In this document: one piece after another, positions 26,623-34,498 of the stretch
How positions within the stretch are numbered: position 1 is the first letter of the stretch
Layout of the letters: each line of letters begins with the position of its first letter
From: Streptomyces sp. NBC_01197
GTDB lineage: Bacteria; Actinomycetota; Actinomycetes; Streptomycetales; Streptomycetaceae
Assembly (NCBI RefSeq): GCF_036010505.1
Contig: NZ_CP108569.1
Span: forward strand, 2,296,001-2,360,000
Reading direction: 5' to 3'
Length of the DNA stretch: 64,000 bases
Notes under the pieces: generated by a model
Seen by the model: only the letters and a program-made list of their open reading frames with translations
Told to the model about the DNA's origin: nothing
The model's database searches: none
Program-made: the position numbers and the translations under genes

Positions 26623-27947
26623 GCGGGGTGCTCCACGTCGGCCGGTGGGCCGGGCGCCGTGGTCCGGGCAGGCGGTACGGCGCCGTGCGGGCAGTCGTCC
26701 GGTTCGTCGGCGGTGACGGCGGGGTGCCAGCCGTTTCGCGCCAGCGCCCGTACGAAAGCCTGGACCATCAACGGGTCGAACTGTGTCCCCGCGCACCGCA
26801 GCAGCTCCCGCAGGGCGGCGTCGACGGGTCTGGCCCGGCGGTAGGAACGGGTGGACGTCATGGCGTCGAAGGCGTCGGCGATGGCGACGACCCGGGCGAA
26901 CTCGGGGATCTGCTGCCCGGAGAGCCCGTACGGATAGCCGGAGCCGTCGAGCCGTTCGTGGTGGTGGAGGATGGCGGCCCTGGCCTCGCCGAGGAAGCCG
27001 ATGCCACGGACCATCTCGTGTCCGTACTCGGGGTGCAGCTCGATGACGCGGCGCTCTTCGGGCGTCAGCGGCCCGTCCTTCCTGAGCAGCCTGGTGGGCA
27101 CCCCGAGCTTGCCCACGTCGTGCAGGATCCCGGCGAAGCGCAGTGCCTCAAGACGGTCGCCGGCCATGCCCAGCTCCCCGGCGATCATCGCGGACGCCTG
27201 GCCGACGCGTTCGCTGTGGCCGCGGGTGTACTGGTCCTTGATGTCGACGGCCTGGACCAGCGCCCGGATCGTCGCCCGGTGGGCGGCGCGCTCGCGGTGG
27301 TACTGCGCGAAGACCCAGCTGGAGATGTACATGGGCAGCAGTACGAACAGTGCGGCGGGCGGCCCGAAGGGGCTGCGCCACAGGACCGCCATCATGAGCC
27401 CGGCCAGCCCGTGCACGGTGTACGGGGCGAGTGAGCGCGCCAGCGCCTGGCGTGCGGTACGGAGGGGCAGCCGCTCGGCGGTGGCCCGTACGGCGCCGTC
27501 CAGTGCGGTCAGGACCAGACAGAGGACCAGGGCGGCCGCTAGTGCGGGCAGCAGGGCGTACGGGAGGCCGGGGGTCCCGCGCTCCGCCCCGAAGAGCGCG
27601 GAACCCCCCGCGGCGGCCCGCACCGCGATGGCGAGCTGCGCGGCGTGCCAGACGCGCCGGACACCGTACGGAGGGTGCTCGGTGGCGCCGAGCAGCGCCC
27701 CGGGCACGGCGGTGAGTGCGGCGGCCGCGGGCGGCAGGATCAGGGCGGCGGCGAGGAGCACGGCGAAGAACGACCCGGCCCCCGGCGACCTGCGGGCCAG
27801 CAGCTCGCATCCGGCGTACACGGCGGCGAGCAGGGCCACGGCCGTCCAGGGCGTGGCGGGACCGGTGACGGCGGGCAGCACACAGCCGGCGGCGCCCAGG
27901 ACCGCGCACAGGACGCAGACCCACGCGGTCCGCGGCAGTGCCCGCAT
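26619..27947 (-). CDS. Membrane-anchored HD-GYP phosphodiesterase
   Basis: 442 aa. About seven N-terminal membrane segments precede a complete HD-GYP domain: HSERVG, FAGILHDVGKLGVP (HD pair), ELHPEYGHEM, and the HHHERLDGSGYPYGL signature, then DAFDAMTS. HD-GYP enzymes typically hydrolyse cyclic di-GMP, which controls Streptomyces development through BldD; this one is a candidate for that. ATG 27947 has GGAGGAGG upstream. A Pro/Asp-rich tail follows the catalytic domain. Confidence 0.85.
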   Translation of the reverse strand: MRALPRTAWVCVLCAVLGAAGCVLPAVTGPATPWTAVALLAAVYAGCELLARRSPGAGSFFAVLLAAALILPPAAAALTAVPGALLGATEHPPYGVRRVWHAAQLAIAVRAAAGGSALFGAERGTPGLPYALLPALAAALVLCLVLTALDGAVRATAERLPLRTARQALARSLAPYTVHGLAGLMMAVLWRSPFGPPAALFVLLPMYISSWVFAQYHRERAAHRATIRALVQAVDIKDQYTRGHSERVGQASAMIAGELGMAGDRLEALRFAGILHDVGKLGVPTRLLRKDGPLTPEERRVIELHPEYGHEMVRGIGFLGEARAAILHHHERLDGSGYPYGLSGQQIPEFARVVAIADAFDAMTSTRSYRRARPVDAALRELLRCAGTQFDPLMVQAFVRALARNGWHPAVTADEPDDCPHGAVPPARTTAPGPPADVEHPA

Positions 27948-28101
27948 GGCGGCCTCCTCCTCCGTGGTCCGTACGGCTCCGGAGTCCGTACAGGTTGGGG
28001 AGAATAGGCGCGAGCGGGCGGCCGGGGGGCCGCATCGGCGGATCAGCAGCCCATCGGGTGACAGCCTGGGCCGGAAACCGGATGAGGGCGGGCATGACAT
28101 A

Positions 28102-28137
28102 GAGCGGGACCGTGGCGTACGCGCCGCGGTCCCGCTC
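28102..28137 (-). terminator. Terminator after rsrA
   Basis: An 11-bp stem (GAGCGGGACCG/CGGTCCCGCTC) has a short inner stem (GGCG-TACG-CGCC). It lies about 55 bp beyond the rsrA stop in the direction of transcription. Confidence 0.75.
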
Positions 28138-28190
28138 CGTGTGTGTAGTTGTGCGCGCCGGCCGGGCGGCCCTGCCGTCCCGGCGGCCGG

Positions 28191-28505
28191 TCACTCCTGG
28201 GCGGCCGCCGACCGGTCGGTGACGGTGATGTCCTGGTCGGGCACCGCCTGACCCGAGCGGATCAGATCGATGCGCCCCATGACCTTGGACCGGAGGTCCG
28301 CCGGTACGTCGTCACTGCCGCAGCAGCGCTTCACCAGCTTCTTCACGGCCTGCTCCAGGCCGTACTTCTCCAGGCACGGGGAGCACTCCTCGAAGTGCAC
28401 CTCGAACTTGGTGCAGTCGTTGTCCGGCATCTCGTGGTCGAGGAACTCGTAAAGATGGTCCAGGACCTCGGAGCAGTCCGTTTCGTGCGGCTCTCCGCAG
28501 CTCAT
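28191..28505 (-). CDS. rsrA: Redox-sensing zinc anti-sigma factor RsrA
   Basis: 104-aa zinc-binding anti-sigma factor holding SigR inactive until disulphide stress. The characteristic Cys pattern is complete: C3, C11, C31, H37, C41, C44 (HFEECSPC), C61 and C62, with the ZAS motif H37-x3-C41-x2-C44. Oxidation of the C11/C44-type pair releases zinc and SigR. The start overlaps the sigR stop by 4 bp (ATGA). The last residues are acidic and disordered. Confidence 0.96.
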   Translation of the reverse strand: MSCGEPHETDCSEVLDHLYEFLDHEMPDNDCTKFEVHFEECSPCLEKYGLEQAVKKLVKRCCGSDDVPADLRSKVMGRIDLIRSGQAVPDQDITVTDRSAAAQE

Positions 28506-29158
28506 GAGCCCGAACCTTTCGCTTCGTTCGACTCTCCGGCGCCCGCGGGGACCAGCCCGCGGTCGCGTGCGTAGTCCTCCAGCATGCCGCGCAGCTGGCG
28601 GCGGCCCCGGTGCAGCCGGGACATGACCGTCCCGATGGGTGTCCCCATGATGTCTGCGATCTCCTTGTACGCAAAGCCCTCGACATCGGCGAGATACACG
28701 GCGATGCGGAACTCCTCGGGGATCGCCTGGAGCGCGGACTTCACATCCGAGTCGGGCAGGTGGTCGAGCGCCTGCGACTCGGCGGAGCGCAGCCCCGTGG
28801 ACATGTGCGACTCGGCCCGGGCGAGCTGCCAGTCCTCGATCTCCTCGGCGGCACTGCGCTGAGGTTCACGCTGCTTCTTGCGGTACGAGTTGATGAATGT
28901 GTTCGTGAGGATGCGGTACATCCACGCCTTGAGGTTGGTCCCCTCCCGGAACTGGTGGAACGAGCCGTACGCCTTCGCGTAGGTCTCCTGCACCAGGTCC
29001 TCGGCATCGGCCGGATTGCGCGTCATGCGCAGCGCGGCCGAGTACATCTGGTCGAGGAAGCCGAGGGCATCCCGCTCGAAGCGGGCATTGCGCTCCGCGG
29101 CCGTCTCTTCCGCATGGCCGTCTTCGGTCCCTGTGTCGGTCCCAGTGACCGGACCCAC
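28502..29158 (-). CDS. sigR: ECF sigma factor SigR (disulphide stress)
   Basis: 218-aa ECF sigma factor. Region 2 spans [24 protein letters not shown] and the [20 protein letters not shown] segment; region 4 includes [19 protein letters not shown] and [15 protein letters not shown]. It directs thiol-redox genes including its own operon. GTG 29158 corresponds to the standard SigR start. A second in-frame ATG at 29323, with GGGAG upstream, adds exactly 55 residues and corresponds to the unstable larger form SigR' made from the induced promoter in S. coelicolor. A consensus SigR promoter lies at 29388-29413. Confidence 0.96.
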   Translation of the reverse strand: MGPVTGTDTGTEDGHAEETAAERNARFERDALGFLDQMYSAALRMTRNPADAEDLVQETYAKAYGSFHQFREGTNLKAWMYRILTNTFINSYRKKQREPQRSAAEEIEDWQLARAESHMSTGLRSAESQALDHLPDSDVKSALQAIPEEFRIAVYLADVEGFAYKEIADIMGTPIGTVMSRLHRGRRQLRGMLEDYARDRGLVPAGAGESNEAKGSGS

Positions 29159-29387
29159 CTCCTCCAACGCCTTGGCGGATCCGAATGCGGACCCACTCGA
29201 ATCGGAGGATAGACGACGATCCGGTCCGCCCGCCGCCCGGGAAGCAGCGCCCTGGGCTGCCGAAAGCACGGTCCACTCCAGGTCAGCGGCGTTCGGGCGG
29301 CGCGGGCAGATGGTCGAACCCATGCGACGGACTCCCTCTCCACGTACAAGCTTGTGTGTACCGGTGTCCAGCACCGATGTTCCCCAC

Positions 29388-29413
29388 AACAGCGCTCCCC
29401 GACTCAGCATTCC
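29388..29413 (-). promoter_or_regulatory. SigR-dependent autoregulatory promoter (sigRp2-like)
   Basis: Reading the minus strand: GGAAT (29413-29409), exactly 18 bases, then GTT (29390-29388), a perfect match to the SigR consensus. It lies about 65 bp upstream of the ATG for the extended SigR' form and overlaps the 3' end of the hydrolase gene. Confidence 0.9.
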
Positions 29414-30066
29414 CGCAGGCGCACGGCCCACCGGCCCACCGCGTCCGTGATGGTCGAGAGCGCCTGCTCCTGACCGGTGGCGGCCCGCTTCGGTACGGCG
29501 AAGCCGTGATCGGCGTCCGCCACCTCCACCAGCTCGAAGTCCGCGGTGAACCCGGTGGCGCCCGGGAACTCGGCGGGTCTGCCGAACGGGTCCCTGGCGC
29601 CCTGGACGACCAGGGTGCTGACCCCGGTCCCGGTCAGCTCCTTCTGCCGGGACTTCTCCGGCTTTCCCGGCGGGTGCAGCGGAAAGCTCAGCGCCAGGAC
29701 ACCCCGGGCGCCCAGCTCCCCCGCGGTCCGGCAGGCCACCCGCGCCCCGGCGCTGCGCCCGCCCGCGACCACCGGCAGTCCGGGTCTGCGCAGCGTGGGC
29801 CAGACCGCGCGCCACCCGGTGTCCAGGGTCTTCGGCGCGGGGGCGACCTTCCGTCCCGCGACCCGCCAGGGCTGCTCGACGAGCGCGACGCCGACCCCGA
29901 GCGGTGGCAGCGCGGCGGCCAGCGCCTGGAGGTCGCGCGCCTCGATACCGCCGCCGGCGCCATGGCCGAGGGCGATCACCAGGTGCGGGCGGGCGGCGGG
30001 ATGCCAGGTGATGCGGGCTTCACCGGCGGGGGTGTCGACACTCTCCACGATCATGCTCTGAGTCAC
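29404..30066 (-). CDS. Alpha/beta-hydrolase family protein
   Basis: 220-aa small hydrolase of the dienelactone-hydrolase/KANL3-Tex30-like type. [14 protein letters not shown] oxyanion strand ([11 protein letters not shown]), nucleophile elbow GGRSAGAR, acidic residue in QGARDPFG and histidine in ADHGF complete a Ser-Asp-His triad. No signal peptide, so cytoplasmic. Substrate unknown. It lies directly upstream of sigR on the same strand, and the sigR promoter lies within its last codons. Confidence 0.82.
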   Translation of the reverse strand: MTQSMIVESVDTPAGEARITWHPAARPHLVIALGHGAGGGIEARDLQALAAALPPLGVGVALVEQPWRVAGRKVAPAPKTLDTGWRAVWPTLRRPGLPVVAGGRSAGARVACRTAGELGARGVLALSFPLHPPGKPEKSRQKELTGTGVSTLVVQGARDPFGRPAEFPGATGFTADFELVEVADADHGFAVPKRAATGQEQALSTITDAVGRWAVRLREC

Positions 30067-30067
30067 A

Positions 30068-30934
30068 TCAGAAGAGTGTGCCCTCCTCGGGGGCCTCCAG
30101 TGCGGTCAGCAGCTCCGGGCCGTTGTTACGAACATTGCTGACCGCCGTGGACACCGGGTACGCCCGTACGAGTCCGGCGGGCGGCGGCTCAAGGAGCGGG
30201 GTCAGCCGGGCCGGGTCCGTGTGTGCGGGGTCCAGCCAGTCGTCCCAGCGGTCCGGGGGCAGTACGAGCGGCATCCGGGGATGTATCGCGGCCAGCGACC
30301 GCGGGGCGGCCGGCCCGGCCTCGTCCCCGGCCGGCTGTCCGTGTCCCTGCCCCGGCCCGGCGAGCGCGAGCGGGGTGGTCTCCGCCTCGGTCGTCAGGAT
30401 CGTGCAGGTAGCCCACCAGGCCTGCGGGTCGTCGCCGGGCAGCGACGGATCCCGCCAGAACTCGTACAGACCGGCGAAGGCCATCACCGAACCGTCGGCG
30501 GGCGTCACGAAGTAGGGCTGCTTGCGTGCCCGCTTCTTCCTGCCCTCGACCTCTAGCTGCCGCTCGTCCGGTTCGGTCATCCACTCGTAATAGCCGTCGG
30601 CGGGGACGAGGCAGCGGCGCGCGGCGAAGGCCCGCCGGAACGACGGCTTCTCCTGGACCGTCTCGGCCCGCGCGTTGATCATCCGGGCGGCGCCCTCGGG
30701 TGATTTCGCCCAGGACGGCACCAGTCCCCACCTGAGATTCCGCAGCTGGCGAACCGGACAGCGCGACGCGGCGTCTTTCAAGGGACGCTCCAGTACCGCC
30801 TGGACCGTCTTCGTCGGTGCCACGTTCCAGTCCGGGCCCACCGTCTCCGACTGCCAGGGGGCATCCCCCTTCTCCACCCCGAAGACCCCTGCGAGATCCT
30901 CGGGTCCACGACTCGCTGCAAACCGTCCGCACAT
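30068..30934 (-). CDS. SRAP/HMCES-family abasic-site protein (YedK-like)
   Basis: 288-aa SOS-response-associated peptidase family protein. Translation must begin at ATG 30934 because Cys2 (MCGRFA) is the catalytic residue that forms a thiazolidine crosslink to abasic sites in single-stranded DNA. Other active-site residues are N88 (NARAET), E117 (YYEW) and a His in HPRMPL. It protects abasic sites during replication. It overlaps nothing and is 1 bp from the hydrolase gene, so probably co-transcribed. An insertion of about 40 residues after VMAFAGLYEFW is longer than in E. coli. Confidence 0.9.
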   Translation of the reverse strand: MCGRFAASRGPEDLAGVFGVEKGDAPWQSETVGPDWNVAPTKTVQAVLERPLKDAASRCPVRQLRNLRWGLVPSWAKSPEGAARMINARAETVQEKPSFRRAFAARRCLVPADGYYEWMTEPDERQLEVEGRKKRARKQPYFVTPADGSVMAFAGLYEFWRDPSLPGDDPQAWWATCTILTTEAETTPLALAGPGQGHGQPAGDEAGPAAPRSLAAIHPRMPLVLPPDRWDDWLDPAHTDPARLTPLLEPPPAGLVRAYPVSTAVSNVRNNGPELLTALEAPEEGTLF

Positions 30935-30983
30935 ATTTGCCAGACTGCCACGACCCCCGTCTTCCGAGGAGCCCCTCCCCACC

Positions 30984-31670
30984 ATGGACCGCGTCTTCGC
31001 CGCTCAGTCCGACCCCGACCAGTGGCTGGTGATCGTCACCGGCGTCGTCGCACTGCTCGCGGTCCTCCCGCACCGCATATGGCGGCTCACCCGCAACGCC
31101 GTCACCATCGCCCACGAGGGCGGCCACGGGCTGATCGCCCTGGTCACCGGGCGCCGTCTGGACGGCATCCGGCTGCACTCCGACACCAGTGGCCTCACCG
31201 TCAGCCGCGGCAAGCCGTCCGGCCCCGGCATGATCCTCACCGCGGGCGCCGGATACACGGCCCCGCCGCTGCTGGGGCTCGGCGGTGCCTGGCTGCTCGC
31301 CGCCGACCACATCACGCTCTTCCTCTGGGCCGCCTGCGTCCTCCTTCTCGCGATGCTGGTGATGATCCGCAACGCGTACGGGGCGCTCACCGTGATCGTC
31401 ACGGGCGCCGCGTTCGTCCTGATCTCCTGGCTGACCAGCGCCGAGGTGCAGGCGGCTTTCGCGTACACGGCTGTCTGGTTCCTGCTCATCGGCGGGGTGC
31501 GCCCGGCCTTCGAGCTCCAGCGCAAGCGGGTGCGCGGCCATGCGGGCGATTCGGACGCCGACCAGCTCGGCCGGCTCACTCATCTCCCGCCGACGGTGTG
31601 GCTGCTGGTCTTCCACCTCGTCTCGCTCTGCTCGCTCATCGGCGGCGGGCGCTGGCTGCTGGGCCTGTGA
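30984..31670 (+). CDS. M50-like membrane zinc metalloprotease family protein
   Basis: 228 aa with about six hydrophobic segments. The HExxH zinc motif is HEGGH at residues 44-48, placed at the start of a membrane helix as in M50B site-2-protease relatives. No PDZ domain. Family members are conserved in actinobacteria and of unknown substrate. The ATG at 30984 is 49 bp from the divergent SRAP start and lies upstream of aroA (44-bp gap), so possibly in one transcript with it. Confidence 0.8.
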   Translation: MDRVFAAQSDPDQWLVIVTGVVALLAVLPHRIWRLTRNAVTIAHEGGHGLIALVTGRRLDGIRLHSDTSGLTVSRGKPSGPGMILTAGAGYTAPPLLGLGGAWLLAADHITLFLWAACVLLLAMLVMIRNAYGALTVIVTGAAFVLISWLTSAEVQAAFAYTAVWFLLIGGVRPAFELQRKRVRGHAGDSDADQLGRLTHLPPTVWLLVFHLVSLCSLIGGGRWLLGL

Positions 31671-31714
31671 GACGGGCGGCGCCCCGGTCGTCCGGCCATC
31701 AGTAAAGTGAGGGC

Positions 31715-33055
31715 ATGACCGAAAGTTCCGTGCACACCGCTCACTGGCCCGCTCCGTACGCGTCCGGAGCCGTCGACGCGACGGTGACCGTGCCCGGATC
31801 GAAGTCGGTCACCAACCGCGGACTCGTGCTGGCCGCCCTGGCCGCCGAACCGGGCTGGCTGCGCCGCCCGCTGCGCTCCCGCGACACGCTCCTGATGGCC
31901 GACGCCCTGCGGGCACTGGGCGTCCGTATCGAGGAGACCGTGTCGTCCAGCTCCGCCGCGGTGGACGCCACGGGCGGTACGGGCGAGGCCTGGCGGGTGA
32001 TCCCGGCGGGGCTGCACGGCCCGGCCACCATCGACGTCGGCAACGCCGGTACGGTCATGCGCTTCCTGCCGCCGGTCGCCGCGCTCGCCGACGGTCCCGT
32101 CCGCTTCGACGGCGACCCCCGGTCGTACGAACGCCCGCTGCACGGTGTCGTCGACGCGCTGCGCGCGCTCGGTACCCGGATCGACGACGACGGGCGCGGG
32201 GCGCTCCCGCTGACGGTGCACGGCGGCGGGGCGCTGGACGGCGGCCGGGTCGAGATCGACGCGTCGTCCTCGTCCCAGTTCATCTCGGCGCTGCTGCTCT
32301 CCGCGCCGCGCTTCAACCAGGGCGTCGAGGTACGGCACACCGGTGCCACGCTGCCCTCGCTGCCGCACATCCGGATGACCGTGGACATGCTGCGCGCGGT
32401 CGGCGCCCAGGTGGACGAGCCGGAGACGGGCGGCGAGCCGAACGTCTGGCGGGTCTCCCCCAGCGCCCTGCTCGGCCGGGACCTGACCGTCGAGCCCGAC
32501 CTCTCCAACGCCCAGCCGTTCCTGGCGGCCGCCCTGGTCACCGGCGGCCGGGTCACCATCCCCGACTGGCCCGCGCGCACCACTCAGCCGGGAGACGCAC
32601 TGCGGGAGATCTTCACCGAGATGGGTGGCGGCTGCGAACTGACCGAGGGCGGCCTGGTGTTCACGGGCTCCGGCCAGATCCACGGCATCGACGTGGACCT
32701 GAGCGAGGTCGGCGAGCTCACCCCGGGCATCGCGGCCGTCGCGGCTCTCGCGGACTCGCCGTCCACGCTGCGCGGCGTTGCCCATCTGCGGCTGCACGAG
32801 ACCGACCGGCTTGCCGCACTGACCGCGGAGATCAACGGACTCGGCGGCGATGTCAGCGAGACCGCCAACGGGCTCCGGATCCGCCCGCGCCCGCTGCGCG
32901 GCGGCGTCTTCCACACATACGACGACCACCGCATGGCGACGGCCGGCGCGGTCATCGGGCTCGCCGTGGACGGCGTAAAGATTGAAAATGTGGCGACAAC
33001 CGCCAAAACTCTCCCCGACTTCACTGAGATGTGGACCGAAATGCTCAAGGCCTGA
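31715..33055 (+). CDS. aroA: 3-phosphoshikimate 1-carboxyvinyltransferase (EPSP synthase)
   Basis: 446-aa shikimate-pathway enzyme joining shikimate-3-phosphate and PEP. Substrate-binding motifs are intact: [16 protein letters not shown] near residue 27, [33 protein letters not shown], and HETDRLAAL with [11 protein letters not shown] near the C terminus. Only 4 bp separate it from rsgA. The aroA-rsgA pair next to SRAP and the thiol-stress sigma factor is conserved in mycobacteria too. Confidence 0.96.
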   Translation: MTESSVHTAHWPAPYASGAVDATVTVPGSKSVTNRGLVLAALAAEPGWLRRPLRSRDTLLMADALRALGVRIEETVSSSSAAVDATGGTGEAWRVIPAGLHGPATIDVGNAGTVMRFLPPVAALADGPVRFDGDPRSYERPLHGVVDALRALGTRIDDDGRGALPLTVHGGGALDGGRVEIDASSSSQFISALLLSAPRFNQGVEVRHTGATLPSLPHIRMTVDMLRAVGAQVDEPETGGEPNVWRVSPSALLGRDLTVEPDLSNAQPFLAAALVTGGRVTIPDWPARTTQPGDALREIFTEMGGGCELTEGGLVFTGSGQIHGIDVDLSEVGELTPGIAAVAALADSPSTLRGVAHLRLHETDRLAALTAEINGLGGDVSETANGLRIRPRPLRGGVFHTYDDHRMATAGAVIGLAVDGVKIENVATTAKTLPDFTEMWTEMLKA

Positions 33056-33059
33056 CGCG

Positions 33060-34070
33060 ATGCGCCGATACGGCAAGAACCCCGACGAGGACGACATCCG
33101 CGTCCGCCCCAACCCCAAGGGCAACCGCCCCCGTACGAACATCCGCCCGAAGCACGAGGAAGCCGCCGAGGGCATGGTCCTCACGGTCGACCGGGGCCGG
33201 CTCACCTGTCTGGTCGACGGGCGCGCGGTGACCGCGATGAAGGCCCGCGAGCTGGGCCGCAAGGCCGCCGTGGTGGGCGACCAGGTCATGATCGTCGGGG
33301 ATCTCTCCGGCGCCAAGGACACCCTGGCGCGCATCGTGCGCATCCAGCCGCGGACGTCGGTGCTGCGCCGCACGGCCGATGACGACGACCCGTTCGAGCG
33401 GGTCGTCGTCGCCAACGCCGACCAGCTGGCGATCGTCACCGCCCTGGCCGACCCCGAACCGCGCCCCCGCATGATCGACCGCTGTCTGGTGGCCGCGTAC
33501 GACGGCGGGCTCTCGCCGCTGCTCGTCCTCACCAAGTCCGATCTGGCGTCGGCGGACGAACTGCTGGCCTCGTACGGTGCGCTCGACATCCCGTACGTCG
33601 TGACCAGCCGCGACGAGCTGGCGAGGGGTGCGGCGGCCGACCGGGTCAGGGACTTCCTGAACGACAAGGTCACCGCCTTCGTCGGGCACTCGGGCGTCGG
33701 CAAGACGACGCTGGTCAACGCGCTGGTGCCGGAGGACCGGCGGCGCAGCACCGGCCATGTCAACGCGGTCACCGGCCGCGGCCGGCACACCACGACCTCG
33801 GCTCTGGCACTCCCGCTGCCGGACGATCGCGGCTGGGTCGTCGACACCCCGGGGGTGCGCTCCTTCGGGCTGCACCATGTGGACCCCTCGCGGGTCATCC
33901 TCGCGTTCCCCGATCTGGTGCCGGGTACGGAGGAGTGCCCGCGCGGCTGCAGCCACGACGAGCCGGAGTGCGCCCTGGACGCCTGGGTGGCCGGGGGGCA
34001 CGCCGACCCGGCGCGGCTGGATTCGCTGCGCAGGCTGCTGGCGACCCGGGAGCGGCGCGAGGGCGACTGA
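33060..34070 (+). CDS. rsgA: Ribosome small-subunit-dependent GTPase RsgA
   Basis: 336-aa circularly permuted GTPase assisting late 30S assembly. An N-terminal OB-fold (about 35-95) precedes the G domain in permuted order: G4 TKSD, G1 GHSGVGKTTLVN, G3 DTPG. A C-terminal zinc knuckle (CPRGCSHDEPEC) follows. The N terminus carries an extra basic, Asn/Pro/Arg-rich 30 residues typical of actinobacterial RsgA. It follows aroA closely and is probably co-transcribed. Confidence 0.94.
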   Translation: MRRYGKNPDEDDIRVRPNPKGNRPRTNIRPKHEEAAEGMVLTVDRGRLTCLVDGRAVTAMKARELGRKAAVVGDQVMIVGDLSGAKDTLARIVRIQPRTSVLRRTADDDDPFERVVVANADQLAIVTALADPEPRPRMIDRCLVAAYDGGLSPLLVLTKSDLASADELLASYGALDIPYVVTSRDELARGAAADRVRDFLNDKVTAFVGHSGVGKTTLVNALVPEDRRRSTGHVNAVTGRGRHTTTSALALPLPDDRGWVVDTPGVRSFGLHHVDPSRVILAFPDLVPGTEECPRGCSHDEPECALDAWVAGGHADPARLDSLRRLLATRERREGD

Positions 34071-34164
34071 TCCACCGGTTTGCCGCCCGGCCGACCTGGC
34101 TGAATGCATAATCGCTGCAAGTGAGGCCGAGCGGGGCAGCACATGATGACGGGGGAGGCACTGA

Positions 34165-34488
34165 ATGGCGTGGCTGCTGGTCGTGGTCGCGGGACTCCTG
34201 GAGACCGGCTTCGCCGTGTGTCTCAAGCTCTCGCACGGATTCACCCGGCTGTGGCCGACGGTCGCCTTCGCCGCCTTCGCGCTGGGCAGCTTCGGGCTGC
34301 TGACGCTCTCACTGCGGAAGCTGGACGTCGGGCCCGCCTACGCCGTGTGGACCGGAATCGGCGCTGCGGGCACCGCCATCTACGGGATGGTCTTCCTCGG
34401 CGACATCGTCTCCACCCTCAAGCTCGTCTCGATCGCGTTCGTGATCGTGGGCGTGATCGGGCTGCAGATCTCCGGGTCCGCCCACTGA
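34165..34488 (+). CDS. SMR-family transporter (SugE/Gdx-like)
   Basis: 107-aa small multidrug resistance protein with four membrane helices; E14 in the LLETGF motif of helix 1 is the proton/substrate site. The sequence is closer to the SugE/Gdx subgroup (guanidinium exporters) than EmrE. GGGGGAGG lies just upstream of the ATG. The 94-bp gap before it shows no clear guanidine riboswitch. Confidence 0.88.
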   Translation: MAWLLVVVAGLLETGFAVCLKLSHGFTRLWPTVAFAAFALGSFGLLTLSLRKLDVGPAYAVWTGIGAAGTAIYGMVFLGDIVSTLKLVSIAFVIVGVIGLQISGSAH

Positions 34489-34498
34489 CCCCGGCGGC

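Noticed and set aside
34071..34164. Guanidine riboswitch before the SugE/Gdx-like gene
   Set aside because: The 94-bp gap shows neither a ykkC-I core nor paired ACGR hairpins.
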